Origin: Spirochaetia bacterium
Lineage (GTDB): Bacteria; Spirochaetota; Spirochaetia; Sphaerochaetales; Sphaerochaetaceae
Reading direction: 5' to 3'
NCBI GenBank assembly: GCA_022482625.1
Contig: JAKVOU010000001.1
Span: 2,776,784-2,840,783 of the forward strand
DNA length: 64,000 bases
Both the position numbers and the translations under genes were made by a program. Below, piece after piece: positions 1 through 7,829 of the stretch (the stretch's first letter is position 1; every line of letters starts with the position of its first letter). The notes under the pieces were generated by a model. It searched no databases. It was not told the DNA's origin and saw only the letters and a list, made by a program, of their open reading frames with translations.

Positions 1-837
1 GATGACTATAGGGGCTGGGGCCGTTTCAACCTTGCACAAGTTGTCCAGGAACCGACAACCTGTCTCATGTGCTGCTTCCATATCTCCTGCGACTGCATAT
101 ATGGGAGATTTCCTGGCATCTATGACTACGTTGACGATGAAGGCCAGCTTTGCCTGGCGGGCGGCCCAGACCATGTCCTTGTGTATCAGGTTACCTTCAA
201 GAATCCCTGTCCTGGAATGGGAGTCTGCAATGAACTCTGAGCAATGGTTGGCCAGTACCGTTGTCCTGGAGGCGACTCCGGGCAGAACACTTTTCCGTGA
301 TCCTGAGTATCCGGCAAAGAAGTGAGGTTCTATGAACCCTTCGGATACCAGCAGGTCAGCTTCAACGGCCAACTTGTTGATCAGGCAGGTACCGCCGCTT
401 GGCAGTGTACCGATGTCCACTACAGGAGAAGTGTCACAGTCGTGGATGACAATATGTTCTTTGCTGACTATTTCTGTTCCGAATTTTGCAATCAGTTCCT
501 GTTTTGTCGTTCCACGATGACAGCCGGTTGCAATCAATATAGTAATTTCAGCTTCGGGGTTGCCTTTACGTATTTCCCTTAGCATTGCAGGAATGATAAA
601 TCTGCTTGGTACTGGTCTGGTATGATCACTGGCCAACAGGACGATGTGTTGGCGATTTTCCGAAAGTTCGCACAGTTTCTTGCTGCCGATGGGATGTTCC
701 AGGGCCTCATCGATGAGTTCCTGTGGGGAGGCAGGCGCCTTGTATTCGTGCAGGGGTGATACCAAGATATTCTGTATCCTGTCTTCAGGGATATCGGCAT
801 GGATTGTGTTTTTTCCGAATGGGAAGTCAATGATCAT
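1..837 (-). CDS. LarA-family nickel-dependent racemase/epimerase, copy 1 (partial, cut by left edge)
   Basis: This is the N-terminal 279 codons of a LarA (DUF2088) protein whose 3' end lies beyond the window. It matches the complete copy at 60994-62277 over the same length with no net indel. The ATG at 837-835 is chosen because it aligns with the start of the second copy. The SDHTRP segment and the pincer-cofactor segment AGYSGSRKSVLPG of the family fall in this part. LarA enzymes racemise or epimerise 2-hydroxyacids using a nickel-pincer nucleotide, and homologues act on many substrates besides lactate. The gene is divergent from pdxA2 and has a GntR-type palindrome 18 bases upstream of its start. 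The substrate cannot be read from the sequence. Confidence 0.88.
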   Translation of the reverse strand, partial: MIIDFPFGKNTIHADIPEDRIQNILVSPLHEYKAPASPQELIDEALEHPIGSKKLCELSENRQHIVLLASDHTRPVPSRFIIPAMLREIRKGNPEAEITILIATGCHRGTTKQELIAKFGTEIVSKEHIVIHDCDTSPVVDIGTLPSGGTCLINKLAVEADLLVSEGFIEPHFFAGYSGSRKSVLPGVASRTTVLANHCSEFIADSHSRTGILEGNLIHKDMVWAARQAKLAFIVNVVIDARKSPIYAVAGDMEAAHETGCRFLDNLCKVETAPAPIVI

Positions 838-854
838 ATGCTACCTCTTATTTT

Positions 855-871
855 TTGTATACAGTATACAA
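855..871. promoter_or_regulatory. Putative GntR operator upstream of larA copy 1
   Basis: TTGTATACAGTATACAA is a perfect palindrome with 8-base arms around one central base. The same 17 bases occur at 62299-62315, and overlapping versions lie at 44271-44294 in front of the transketolase operon beside a GntR/FCD gene. It sits immediately upstream of the larA start on the minus strand, where a repressor could block transcription. Confidence 0.7.
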
Positions 872-955
872 TATACTTCAATAGTAATTCTTTGTGATGC
901 TTTGTTCAAGATGAAATTGAATGTTTCCATAGGCTGTAAAAGTTCCTGATCGAAG

Positions 956-1002
956 TGTTTCATTGGTCCGTTTATGGTCTCAAATGAACAGCGATTGAAA
1001 CA
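956..1002. promoter_or_regulatory. TGTTTCAT / TTGAAACA half-sites, possible activator-binding region
   Basis: TGTTTCAT (956-963) and TTGAAACA (995-1002) face each other about 140-185 bases upstream of a sigma-54 -24 element. Both half-sites are kept in the second copy of the locus (62398-62444). Tighter versions occur upstream of the sigma-54-type promoters at 51745 and 57086. This is the position expected for an enhancer of a sigma-54 activator. Confidence 0.45.
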
Positions 1003-1063
1003 AATAGGTGAGCGTTTTATCTGAAATCAAATGAATTATATTTTGAATAGGGATTTTTTTTTC

Positions 1064-1091
1064 TGCTAACTACTGGTTATATGCTAATTAC
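1064..1091 (+). repeat. Direct repeat TGCTAAyTAC, period 18, upstream of the pdxA2 promoter
   Basis: TGCTAACTAC (1064-1073) is followed by TGCTAATTAC (1082-1091). The arrangement and the 18-base period recur at 62506-62533 in the other copy although the surrounding bases have diverged. This suggests a conserved protein-binding site about 50-80 bases upstream of the -24 element. Confidence 0.45.
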
Positions 1092-1140
1092 GTAACAATA
1101 CCTACTTATAAGACAGAAAGGTTGTTTCTTCCATGGATTT

Positions 1141-1156
1141 TGGCATGGAAGTTGCT
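1141..1156 (+). promoter_or_regulatory. Sigma-54 (-24/-12) promoter of the pdxA2-TTT operon, copy 1
   Basis: TGGCATGGAAGTTGCT matches the sigma-54 consensus TGGCAC-N5-TTGCW, with GG and GC exactly 12 bases apart. The same 16 bases occur at 62583-62598. A PrpR-type sigma-54 activator is encoded at 49601-51466. The leader to the pdxA2 start is about 100 bases. Confidence 0.72.
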
Positions 1157-1259
1157 TGGAGAATGATACGGATGGAGTACCGTTGGATGTGGGACACTAG
1201 TACCTAAGCTGATGCTGCGATTCGTCCGTTTCATATTTAACATAAGGAGATTCCAGAGT

Positions 1260-2270
1260 ATGAATGAAAAACCTGTTCTAGGTATATTGCTCGGCGATGC
1301 TGCTGGTGTTGGTTCAGAGATACTTGCCAAGTTGGCTTCTTCCCATTTCTTCGATGCATATTGCAGACCTTTGTTCATCGGTGACATACGTGTTATGCAA
1401 AGAGGATTCGATATCATCGGAAAAACTTCATGCATCAATGCAATTGAGGATGCTCATGAGGCTTCATGGGAACAAGAAGGATGTTATCCCCTCTTGGACC
1501 GAAAAAATGTTGATCCTTGTAAGGTTCCATTCGGGAAGATATCCCTCATTGCAGGACGTGCCTGCATCGATATGCTGGCGACAGCAGTGCAATTGAGCAA
1601 GGAAAAACTGATTGCAGGATTTTGCTTTGTTCCATTGAACAAAGCCGGCTTGCGTGAAGCTGGCTGTCTCTATGAAAGTGAACACCATTTTCTTGCCCAT
1701 GCCTTTGGTGTGACCGGGCCTTTCGGTGAGATAAATGTCGTCGATGACTTATGGTCCACAAGGACAACCAGCCATATTCCTATCAAGGATGTGAGTAGCA
1801 GTCTTTCTGTCGAAAGGATCGACAATTCGATTCTCTTATGTAATGAAGCCTTGAAATCGAGTGGAGTCAAGAAGCCTAGGATTGCCATCTGCGCTTTGAA
1901 TCCCCATTGTGGCGAGAACGGCAAGTGCGGCACTGAAGAAATTGAAATCATCACACCGGCCATTGAAAAAGCAGAAGCTATGGGTATTGATGTTACAGGG
2001 CCTTATTCTTCTGATATTACGTTCATCAAGGCTTTCAAAGGTGATTTTGACGGAGTCGTGACTATGTATCATGACCAAGGACAGATTGCACTCAAACTCA
2101 AAGGTTTTGACCAAGGCATAACGATTGCAGGGGGGATGCCTGTGCCGATTGCCACCTGTGCTCATGGAACAGCCTATGATATAGCTGGAACTGGGGTTGT
2201 CAATCCCCATGCATTTGAGAATGCAGTCAGGATGGTAAGTCGAATGGCTGAGCATCTTGCACAAGAATAA
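1260..2270 (+). CDS. pdxA2: PdxA2-type 4-phospho-hydroxyacid dehydrogenase, copy 1
   Basis: This is a 336-residue member of the PdxA family of NAD-dependent, metal-dependent oxidative decarboxylases. The N-terminus has the GDAAGVGSE motif, and histidines of the metal site are visible in SEHHFLAHAFG, NPHCGENG and MYHDQGQ. The C-terminal HGTAYDIAGTGVVNPHAFEN block is characteristic. Sugar-acid context (LarA, TTT transporter) favours PdxA2, which oxidises 4-phospho-threonate or -erythronate, over vitamin B6 synthesis. No partner kinase (DUF1537) is in the window, so the substrate is uncertain. The start at 1260 is chosen for its AAGGAG site (1243-1248) and because the second copy begins identically. 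Confidence 0.85.
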   Translation: MNEKPVLGILLGDAAGVGSEILAKLASSHFFDAYCRPLFIGDIRVMQRGFDIIGKTSCINAIEDAHEASWEQEGCYPLLDRKNVDPCKVPFGKISLIAGRACIDMLATAVQLSKEKLIAGFCFVPLNKAGLREAGCLYESEHHFLAHAFGVTGPFGEINVVDDLWSTRTTSHIPIKDVSSSLSVERIDNSILLCNEALKSSGVKKPRIAICALNPHCGENGKCGTEEIEIITPAIEKAEAMGIDVTGPYSSDITFIKAFKGDFDGVVTMYHDQGQIALKLKGFDQGITIAGGMPVPIATCAHGTAYDIAGTGVVNPHAFENAVRMVSRMAEHLAQE

Positions 2271-2295
2271 AAAGAAAAAACAAAAGGAGAAAACA

Positions 2296-3270
2296 ATGAA
2301 AAAGATTTTTTTGAGTTTGATTATTGCCAGTGTATGCAGTTTTACTTTGATGGCAAATGGTACAGCGGAGGTTGATCACAGTTACCCTACGAAACCTGTT
2401 AAGATTGTGGTTCCCTATGGTGCAGGCGGAGGTTCAGACATTACAATTCGTTTGCTTGCAAAATATATGGAACCGACCCTTGGCCAAAATATTGTCATAC
2501 AGAATGTAAGCGGTGGCAGTGGGACCATTGGGTGGACTCAGGTCTCTGAAGCAAAACCTGATGGATATACACTTAGTTATGGAGATTGCCTGATGTCCAA
2601 TGGTCAACTTCTGTTTAAGGGAATTACCTATGATAATACATCCTTTACTCCTATTGCCATGTATGCCAATGATCCTCATATCATCGTTGCTTCAAAAAAT
2701 TCGGGTATTACAAGCTTCCAGCAGTTGGTTGAATATGTAAAACAGCATCCGGGTCAGGTAACTTTCGGACTTGGTGGGGCCTGGACCAGTCATGATTTCT
2801 TAAGGCTGAGTTTGGAAGAAGCCACTGGGATTTCATTCAAGAGGATGGTATTCCAGAGTGGTGCACTGGCAGTCACTGCCGTTGCAGGTGGCAATTGTAT
2901 GGTAGCTGTACCATTCGTGAGTGAAGCCCTTGCACAGATTGAGGCAGGCAATGTCATTCCTTTGGCTGTCTCGAGTGCAAAGAGGATTGATGTAGCCCCT
3001 CAGATTCCAACTATCAAGGAATGTGGCGTTGACTACACGCATACAATGTGGAGAGGTATCATTGCTCCGGCTGGGTTACCGGATAATATAATTCATGCTG
3101 TGGATACTGCAATTGGAAAAGCTTTTGATAATCCTGAATATGTCAAAGCTGCAAAAAATGCTGGTTCTTTCCCTGAGTATATGGGATATGACCAATTCCA
3201 TGACTATTTCAATCAGAATCATGAAACGTATAAGGCATTGATTACGAAAGCATTAAGCGAAACCAACTGA
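2296..3270 (+). CDS. TTT transporter substrate-binding protein (TctC family), copy 1
   Basis: This is a 324-residue periplasmic binding protein of the tripartite tricarboxylate transporter family. A signal peptide (about residues 1-22) ends at LMANG, and the mature protein starts near YPTKPVKIVVPYGAGGGSD, the TctC N-terminal signature. It captures a carboxylate ligand and delivers it to the TctA/TctB membrane complex encoded just downstream. The start at 2296 has an AAAGGAG site. It lies 25 bases after pdxA2 in the same operon. A 10-bp hairpin follows the gene. A second copy begins at 63741. Confidence 0.92.
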   Translation: MKKIFLSLIIASVCSFTLMANGTAEVDHSYPTKPVKIVVPYGAGGGSDITIRLLAKYMEPTLGQNIVIQNVSGGSGTIGWTQVSEAKPDGYTLSYGDCLMSNGQLLFKGITYDNTSFTPIAMYANDPHIIVASKNSGITSFQQLVEYVKQHPGQVTFGLGGAWTSHDFLRLSLEEATGISFKRMVFQSGALAVTAVAGGNCMVAVPFVSEALAQIEAGNVIPLAVSSAKRIDVAPQIPTIKECGVDYTHTMWRGIIAPAGLPDNIIHAVDTAIGKAFDNPEYVKAAKNAGSFPEYMGYDQFHDYFNQNHETYKALITKALSETN

Positions 3271-3279
3271 TTGTTTTTT

Positions 3280-3311
3280 GAAAACGGCCGATAATTTATC
3301 TGGCCGTTTTC
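3280..3311 (+). other. Hairpin between tctC and tctB
   Basis: GAAAACGGCC (3280-3289) pairs perfectly with GGCCGTTTTC (3302-3311) across a 12-base loop, directly after the binding-protein stop codon. No T-run follows it. It probably protects the 3' end of the tctC message or attenuates transcription into the membrane genes. Similar hairpins follow the binding-protein genes at 26864 and 55094. Confidence 0.6.
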
Positions 3312-3334
3312 TGATAAAGAAAGGAGAAAAATCG

Positions 3335-3760
3335 ATGGGAAAACTTAATGGTAACAGATTGTTTATCTTGGCATTCATTGGTCTGCTTGTTGCCTTTGCA
3401 ACGCAATTGCCGGCAATGCCTGCAACTGCTGCACACTATCCTTTGGTATTGTTGATAGCTAGTTTTGTCCTTGCCTTATGGTTGTTGTTCGATAAGCAAA
3501 AAGAAGAACAGCATCTGGACTCTTGGTGTGTAATCCATGTCTGTGTGTTTGCATTGGCTGTTATAGCATATATTTTTCTAATGTCATATATCGGCTATGT
3601 GATTTCTACCTTGCTGTTTTTGTTTTCTAGTCTTTTATATCTGAAAATACCTGGTAAGAAAGTGCTGTTTATTTTTCCTGTAGTCGTTACTCTGTTGCTC
3701 TATATATTCTTTACCGATGTCCTCAATGTCTATTTACCGACTGGACATATATTTTCTTGA
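3335..3760 (+). CDS. TTT transporter small membrane subunit (TctB family)
   Basis: This 141-residue membrane protein has about four hydrophobic segments (roughly residues 8-25, 33-50, 64-90 and 95-130), typical of the DUF1468/TctB subunit. It lies between the TctC and TctA genes, as usual for TTT systems. The start at 3335 is supported by AAAGGAG ten bases upstream. An in-frame upstream ATG at 3278 would run through the intergenic hairpin and is rejected. Confidence 0.85.
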   Translation: MGKLNGNRLFILAFIGLLVAFATQLPAMPATAAHYPLVLLIASFVLALWLLFDKQKEEQHLDSWCVIHVCVFALAVIAYIFLMSYIGYVISTLLFLFSSLLYLKIPGKKVLFIFPVVVTLLLYIFFTDVLNVYLPTGHIFS

Positions 3761-3781
3761 TTGTTTTTCGGGAGCGTTATG

Positions 3782-5293
3782 ATGATTCACAACATTCTTT
3801 TGGGCTTGTCTGGGGTATTTACCGTACAAAATTTCTTTTTTATGGTACTTGGTATTATCATTGGAATTATTTTTGGCGCGTTGCCTGGTTTCAGTGCAAC
3901 GATGGGCGTGGCTGTATTTGTACCATTTTCATATGTGCTTTCTTCGGGTGCAGCAATGTTGCTATTGTCAGGAATATACTGTGGTGGTGTGTATGGAGGT
4001 TCGATTCCTGCTGTTTTGATTGGCATCCCTGGTACTCCTGCAAGCGTACCGACTGCTATGGATGGCAGACCTATGGTCGAGAGAGGCGAAAGTGGCAGGG
4101 CTTTGTCCTTGGTGACTATGGCATCGTCTTTTGGTGGATTCATTTCCTCGTTGGCTTTGCTTTTGGGGGCGCCTCTTCTAGCAATCGTTGCCATGAAAGT
4201 AGGACCTCCGGAACAAATGATGATAGCAATCTTTGGGTTGTCCGTAGTATCTACGCTCAGTGAACATAATATGAAGAAAGGACTGTTTGTTTGCTTTGTT
4301 TCGTTATTGATTGCAACGGTCGGACAAGATCCAGTCCTTGGTTTTCCCCGTTTTACTTTTGGTAATTATCAATTATCAAGTGGTTTTGAAATTGTTTCTG
4401 TGTTGATTGGCTTATTCAGCATGCCTGAAGTATTTAGGATGATTGAGAGCTTACATGAAGAGAATAGACAGAAACAAGCTCATATAAGCAAAATGAGTTT
4501 TTCTGCTTTTGAAGTATTCAGTAATCTCCGTAATTTACTTAGATCGACCTTCTTGGGAATAGGTATAGGTATCATTCCGGCAGCAGGCCCTGACATTGCC
4601 TCTTTCCTTTCTTATAACCAAGCAAAGCAAGCCAGTACCCATCCTGAAAAGTTTGGTCATGGATCTTCTGAAGGCATTGTTGCGAGTGAGGCTGCAAACA
4701 ATGGTGTTACCGGAGGTTCGCTCATTCCTTTATTGACGCTGGGTATCCCTGGAAGTGCTCCTGCAGCGATTTTTCTTGGTGCTTTGATCATCCATGGTCT
4801 ACGTCCGGGCCCTTTGCTTTTTAGTGCCCATGCTGGTGAAGTGTATACGCTTCTGGTAGGCTTTGCGATAATTAATATTTTGTTGTATTTCCTTGGTATG
4901 TTGTTTTGCCGTTTTGCTGGCAAAGTCTTGATTATTCCAAAACAAATCCTGATAGTGATTATCGTCACGTTGGCTACGGTCGGTTCATTTTCTATTCAAC
5001 AGAATTTTGTTGATGTTATTACTATGTATGGTGCCGGAATCATTGGCTACTTTATGACAAAATATGACTATCCTCTTTCTCCTGTAGCGCTTGGTTTGTT
5101 GTTGGGGCCTATGCTTGAGGAAGCCATTAAGCTGACTGGTACGATGTATACCAATTTTGCACTGATTTTTACTAGACCTTTGACTGATGTATTTCTTTTC
5201 TTCATTATCCTTTCCTTTGCTTGGCCTGTCCTACGTAACTATTTGTCTCATAGAAAGAAATGTGCAAGTGCTGAGGAGGTTTGCAATGATTAG
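3782..5293 (+). CDS. TTT transporter large membrane subunit (TctA family)
   Basis: This roughly 503-residue polytopic permease has the DUF112/TctA hallmarks: FGALPGFSATMGVAV near residue 40, YCGGVYGGSIPAVLIGIPG near residue 75 and, in the second half, NNGVTGGSLIPLLTLGIPG. It forms the transport channel with TctB. GGGAG at 3770-3774 gives better spacing to the ATG at 3782 than to the adjacent ATG at 3779. The stop overlaps the next gene by 8 bases, implying translational coupling to the amidohydrolase. Confidence 0.92.
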   Translation: MIHNILLGLSGVFTVQNFFFMVLGIIIGIIFGALPGFSATMGVAVFVPFSYVLSSGAAMLLLSGIYCGGVYGGSIPAVLIGIPGTPASVPTAMDGRPMVERGESGRALSLVTMASSFGGFISSLALLLGAPLLAIVAMKVGPPEQMMIAIFGLSVVSTLSEHNMKKGLFVCFVSLLIATVGQDPVLGFPRFTFGNYQLSSGFEIVSVLIGLFSMPEVFRMIESLHEENRQKQAHISKMSFSAFEVFSNLRNLLRSTFLGIGIGIIPAAGPDIASFLSYNQAKQASTHPEKFGHGSSEGIVASEAANNGVTGGSLIPLLTLGIPGSAPAAIFLGALIIHGLRPGPLLFSAHAGEVYTLLVGFAIINILLYFLGMLFCRFAGKVLIIPKQILIVIIVTLATVGSFSIQQNFVDVITMYGAGIIGYFMTKYDYPLSPVALGLLLGPMLEEAIKLTGTMYTNFALIFTRPLTDVFLFFIILSFAWPVLRNYLSHRKKCASAEEVCND

Positions 5294-6458
5294 GTTGTTT
5301 GTCGCGCATTTGCTTGCAGGAGCTGATCTACATCTTGAAACAAATAAAATACTTACCATTGAGGGAAAAACAATTACATCTATTCTTCCCGGAACTGCTG
5401 ATTCTGCTGATGTTGTACTGCCGTCTTCGGTGACATTGCTTCCGGGGTTGATAGATTGTCATTCCCATCTTGCATTGGATGCTCGGATTCCTGGACATCT
5501 GGACATGATGGATGATACTGAATCTGTACAAACACTTCGGGCTCTGAGAGCCATAAAAGATGATCTGTACCAGGGTATAACGGGTCTGAGATGTATGGGT
5601 GATCGATATTATCTTGACATTGTCCTGAGAGACAGTGCTGCATGCGAAGACATCATAGCTCCTTGGATGCAGGTCTCAGGTATTGGTATGAAGGGGATAC
5701 ATGGACATGGATATGTCGGCAAGGCTTTTTCAGGGGTCGAAGAATTCAGAAAGCAGGCTCGCGAAAACTTGCATCATGGAGTTGATTGGTTGAAAATTTT
5801 TGTTACCTCCGGAACTCCAAGTGAACATATTGACTGGTATCTCAGGAGGGAAGAAATCCGAGCTGTTATCGATGAAGCTCATAGTTGTGGCATAAAGACC
5901 TCTGCTCATTGCATAGGAGGGCAAGGACTGCAATACTGTGTTGAAGAAGGCATTTCTGTTCTTGACCATTGCTATTGGGTTGATGAACACAACATTGAAT
6001 TAATTATGAAAAGTAATTCAACGGTATGTTTTACACCCGGTATTTTCATGGATGATTTGAGATTACCCATGTGTCCTGCTGCTCATGCCGAGAAAGTGAA
6101 ATACTATCGGGCGGAAGTTGAAAAAAGGCTGTCAAGATTGGTTGCTGCAAAACCTCGGTTTGTGGTTGGAAGCGATGCCAATCATGGCTTACTTTGGAAA
6201 GAAGTTAATTATATGGTACAATTAGGAATGCCTGTAGAGGAAGCAATCAAGGGCGTAACCGTATATGCTGCACATTTGATGGAGCGAAAAACCGGGCAAC
6301 TTACCTCAGGCTATGATGCTGATATGATTGCTGTGGATGGTAATCCACTTAAGGATGTTGCTTGCTTGGAACATGTTCGCTTTGTCTGTAAGGGAGGGCG
6401 AATGGTCCGTTGTGATTTTCCTACGACAAGTTCTGACCGATGTGCTGGTGAAATTTGA
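5286..6458 (+). CDS. Metal-dependent amidohydrolase (imidazolonepropionase-like)
   Basis: This 390-residue amidohydrolase has the family metal-binding motifs in order: DCHSHLA (about residue 58), a mid-protein WLKIFVTSG segment contributing the usual lysine, TSAHCIGG, LDHCYWV and GSDANHG. Such enzymes hydrolyse cyclic amides, lactams, lactones or peptides in the cytosol. An AGGAGG site lies just upstream. It is the last gene of the pdxA2-TTT operon, so it may open or deacylate the imported compound. The 3' end overlaps the convergent IS110 transposase by 38 bases, so its last residues may come from the insertion. Confidence 0.85.
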   Translation: MIRLFVAHLLAGADLHLETNKILTIEGKTITSILPGTADSADVVLPSSVTLLPGLIDCHSHLALDARIPGHLDMMDDTESVQTLRALRAIKDDLYQGITGLRCMGDRYYLDIVLRDSAACEDIIAPWMQVSGIGMKGIHGHGYVGKAFSGVEEFRKQARENLHHGVDWLKIFVTSGTPSEHIDWYLRREEIRAVIDEAHSCGIKTSAHCIGGQGLQYCVEEGISVLDHCYWVDEHNIELIMKSNSTVCFTPGIFMDDLRLPMCPAAHAEKVKYYRAEVEKRLSRLVAAKPRFVVGSDANHGLLWKEVNYMVQLGMPVEEAIKGVTVYAAHLMERKTGQLTSGYDADMIAVDGNPLKDVACLEHVRFVCKGGRMVRCDFPTTSSDRCAGEI

Positions 6459-7527
6459 TTGTTGAAAAGTGATTGACAAAAGCACCCTTCTTCTCCAGCT
6501 GTGCGATCTTGCCTCTCACCCGCTTGGAACCCCTGTCCGCATAGGCTATGACTGACGGGCACTGTCCCTGCTGCCTCGCGAGTATCCGCTTCGACTTGCC
6601 GTACGGGCTGCTCCTCTTGATGCCCTTCGCCGCTTCCACCAGCAGCAGCCGAAGCCTGGTGTTGCCGCATTTCGTTATCGTGTTGTACCTCACCTTCTGC
6701 CCGCTCGATTCCTGTCCCGGGCATATGCCCAGTAAGCTTGCGAACCGCCGTGCATCGGGGAAGCGGCTGAAGTCGCCGACCTCGCAGCAGAACGAGAGGG
6801 CCAGGTGCGTCTGTATGCCGGTGAAGCAGACGAGCCTGCCCACCTTTTCCCTGTAGCGCTCCGAATCCGCCAGCTCCTCTATCCTGGCGTCTATGAGCTC
6901 CAGCTTGGCCCTGAGGTCCTCCGTCTCCTGCAGGTACTGCTCGAAAGCCAGCTGGAGCAGCCCGTTCCCGAACCGTATGGACTTCAGCCACTGCCTGAAC
7001 TTCCCGGTCCAGTAGGAACCGGGGAACGGATAGGAGTAGCCGGTCCTCAGCAGGAAGGAGAGGAGGTTCTGCTTCGCCTTCTTCAGATGCCTTGCAAGGG
7101 TATTGCGCATCCTCGTGTATTCCTTCGCCGCCTCATCCTCGCCGTCGGGGAGGACCACCTTCCTGTAGGTGCCGTTGGCAAGCGTCACCGCAAGCAGCAT
7201 CGCATCGCGCCTGTCGGTCTTCACCTTCTGCCCCGATGCCCGCGCTATGGTGGTCGGCGCCATGATCACGCAGGTGCATCCCTGCTCCTTGTTCATCGCC
7301 CTGCACAGCCCGAAGCCCGTGGGACCGGCCTCATAGCCGACGAGGAACCGTACTGACGGGGCAAGGGCGAAGTCCCTGCGTGCCTTCCTCAGGAACTTCA
7401 TGAGGAACTGCGCCCCCGCTTCCATCCTTGCGGCTTCTCCCAGGTAGCGGTTGTGCTCCCTGTCGAACATGCAGACGCTGTTGGTAGCCTTGTGGACATC
7501 CACCCCTACATAAATTATACTTTCCAT
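6421..7527 (-). CDS. IS110-family transposase (DEDD recombinase)
   Basis: This 368-residue transposase has both domains of the family. The N-terminal DEDD RuvC-like domain shows GVDVHK (about residues 7-12), YEAGPTG (near 69) and KTDRRDA (near 102). The C-terminal Tnp_20 domain shows FTGIQTHLAL, FASLLGICPGQ and KCGNTRLRLLLVEAA, which contains the helix carrying the catalytic serine. The start at 7527 is preceded by GGAGGT on the minus strand. The frame is intact, so the element may be active. Codon use is GC-rich compared with flanking genes, which points to recent arrival. Confidence 0.92.
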   Translation of the reverse strand: MESIIYVGVDVHKATNSVCMFDREHNRYLGEAARMEAGAQFLMKFLRKARRDFALAPSVRFLVGYEAGPTGFGLCRAMNKEQGCTCVIMAPTTIARASGQKVKTDRRDAMLLAVTLANGTYRKVVLPDGEDEAAKEYTRMRNTLARHLKKAKQNLLSFLLRTGYSYPFPGSYWTGKFRQWLKSIRFGNGLLQLAFEQYLQETEDLRAKLELIDARIEELADSERYREKVGRLVCFTGIQTHLALSFCCEVGDFSRFPDARRFASLLGICPGQESSGQKVRYNTITKCGNTRLRLLLVEAAKGIKRSSPYGKSKRILARQQGQCPSVIAYADRGSKRVRGKIAQLEKKGAFVNHFSTIKFHQHIGQNLS

Positions 7528-7528
7528 C

Positions 7529-7626
7529 GTGACCTCCGATTTGTATGTGCTAACGCTCCATACTGTAAGATTTATTTTTCCTAAGTATGCAGCCGAATTC
7601 ACGTCTTTGCAAACTCAGGAGGTCAC
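7529..7626 (-). promoter_or_regulatory. Inverted repeat able to hide the transposase ribosome-binding site
   Basis: GTGACCTCC (7529-7537) and GGAGGTCAC (7618-7626) are perfect 9-base complements about 80 bases apart. Read on the minus strand, the upstream arm is an exact antisense of the transposase Shine-Dalgarno GGAGGTCAC. A transcript entering from outside could fold and block translation, a common device in insertion sequences. Confidence 0.45.
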
Positions 7627-7665
7627 ATCATATTGTCTAAGCGAAAATAGATAGAGGAGAAATTA

Positions 7666-7794
7666 ATGAAAGAAAAAAATCACAACAGAAAACAGTCTTT
7701 TACCGTAAGTTGGACTAAGAAAGAACCTAAGACTACCAGAAGTAGAGTCGGCATGATGTATTGCTTTAGAAATTGTTCAAAAAATAATAATTAG
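7666..7794 (+). CDS. Putative RiPP precursor peptide (42 residues)
   Basis: This small reading frame has a strong site (GAGGAG, 7653-7658) seven bases before its ATG. It is basic and polar, with FTVSW at residues 12-16 and a C-terminus MMYCFRNCSKNNN that puts cysteines at residues 33 and 37. It ends 35 bases before a radical SAM/SPASM gene with a PqqD-like N-terminal segment, the usual place for the substrate peptide of such an enzyme. I do not recognise the peptide family. Leader versus core is inferred: residues 1-26 leader, the C-terminal third core. It could be a chance frame, but its ribosome site and position argue otherwise. Confidence 0.55.
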   Translation: MKEKNHNRKQSFTVSWTKKEPKTTRSRVGMMYCFRNCSKNNN

Positions 7795-7829
7795 TTTCTA
7801 CATAGTTGTCTTGAGTTTGCAAAAGCAAT

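Larger units (their letters stand above)
6421..7640 (-). mobile_element. IS110-type insertion element (ends unresolved)
   Basis: The block is markedly GC-richer than its neighbours and holds a full-length IS110 transposase. IS110 elements often lack terminal inverted repeats, so the ends cannot be fixed by eye. The boundaries given are the transposase stop and an approximate point in the upstream non-coding DNA, which returns to AT-rich sequence near 7630. The upstream non-coding end is where IS110-group elements carry their bridge RNA. Confidence 0.6.

Noticed and set aside
6311-6991. 226-codon minus-strand frame overlapping the IS110 transposase
   Set aside because: Shifted-frame shadow of the transposase with low-complexity composition; the transposase frame carries all family motifs.
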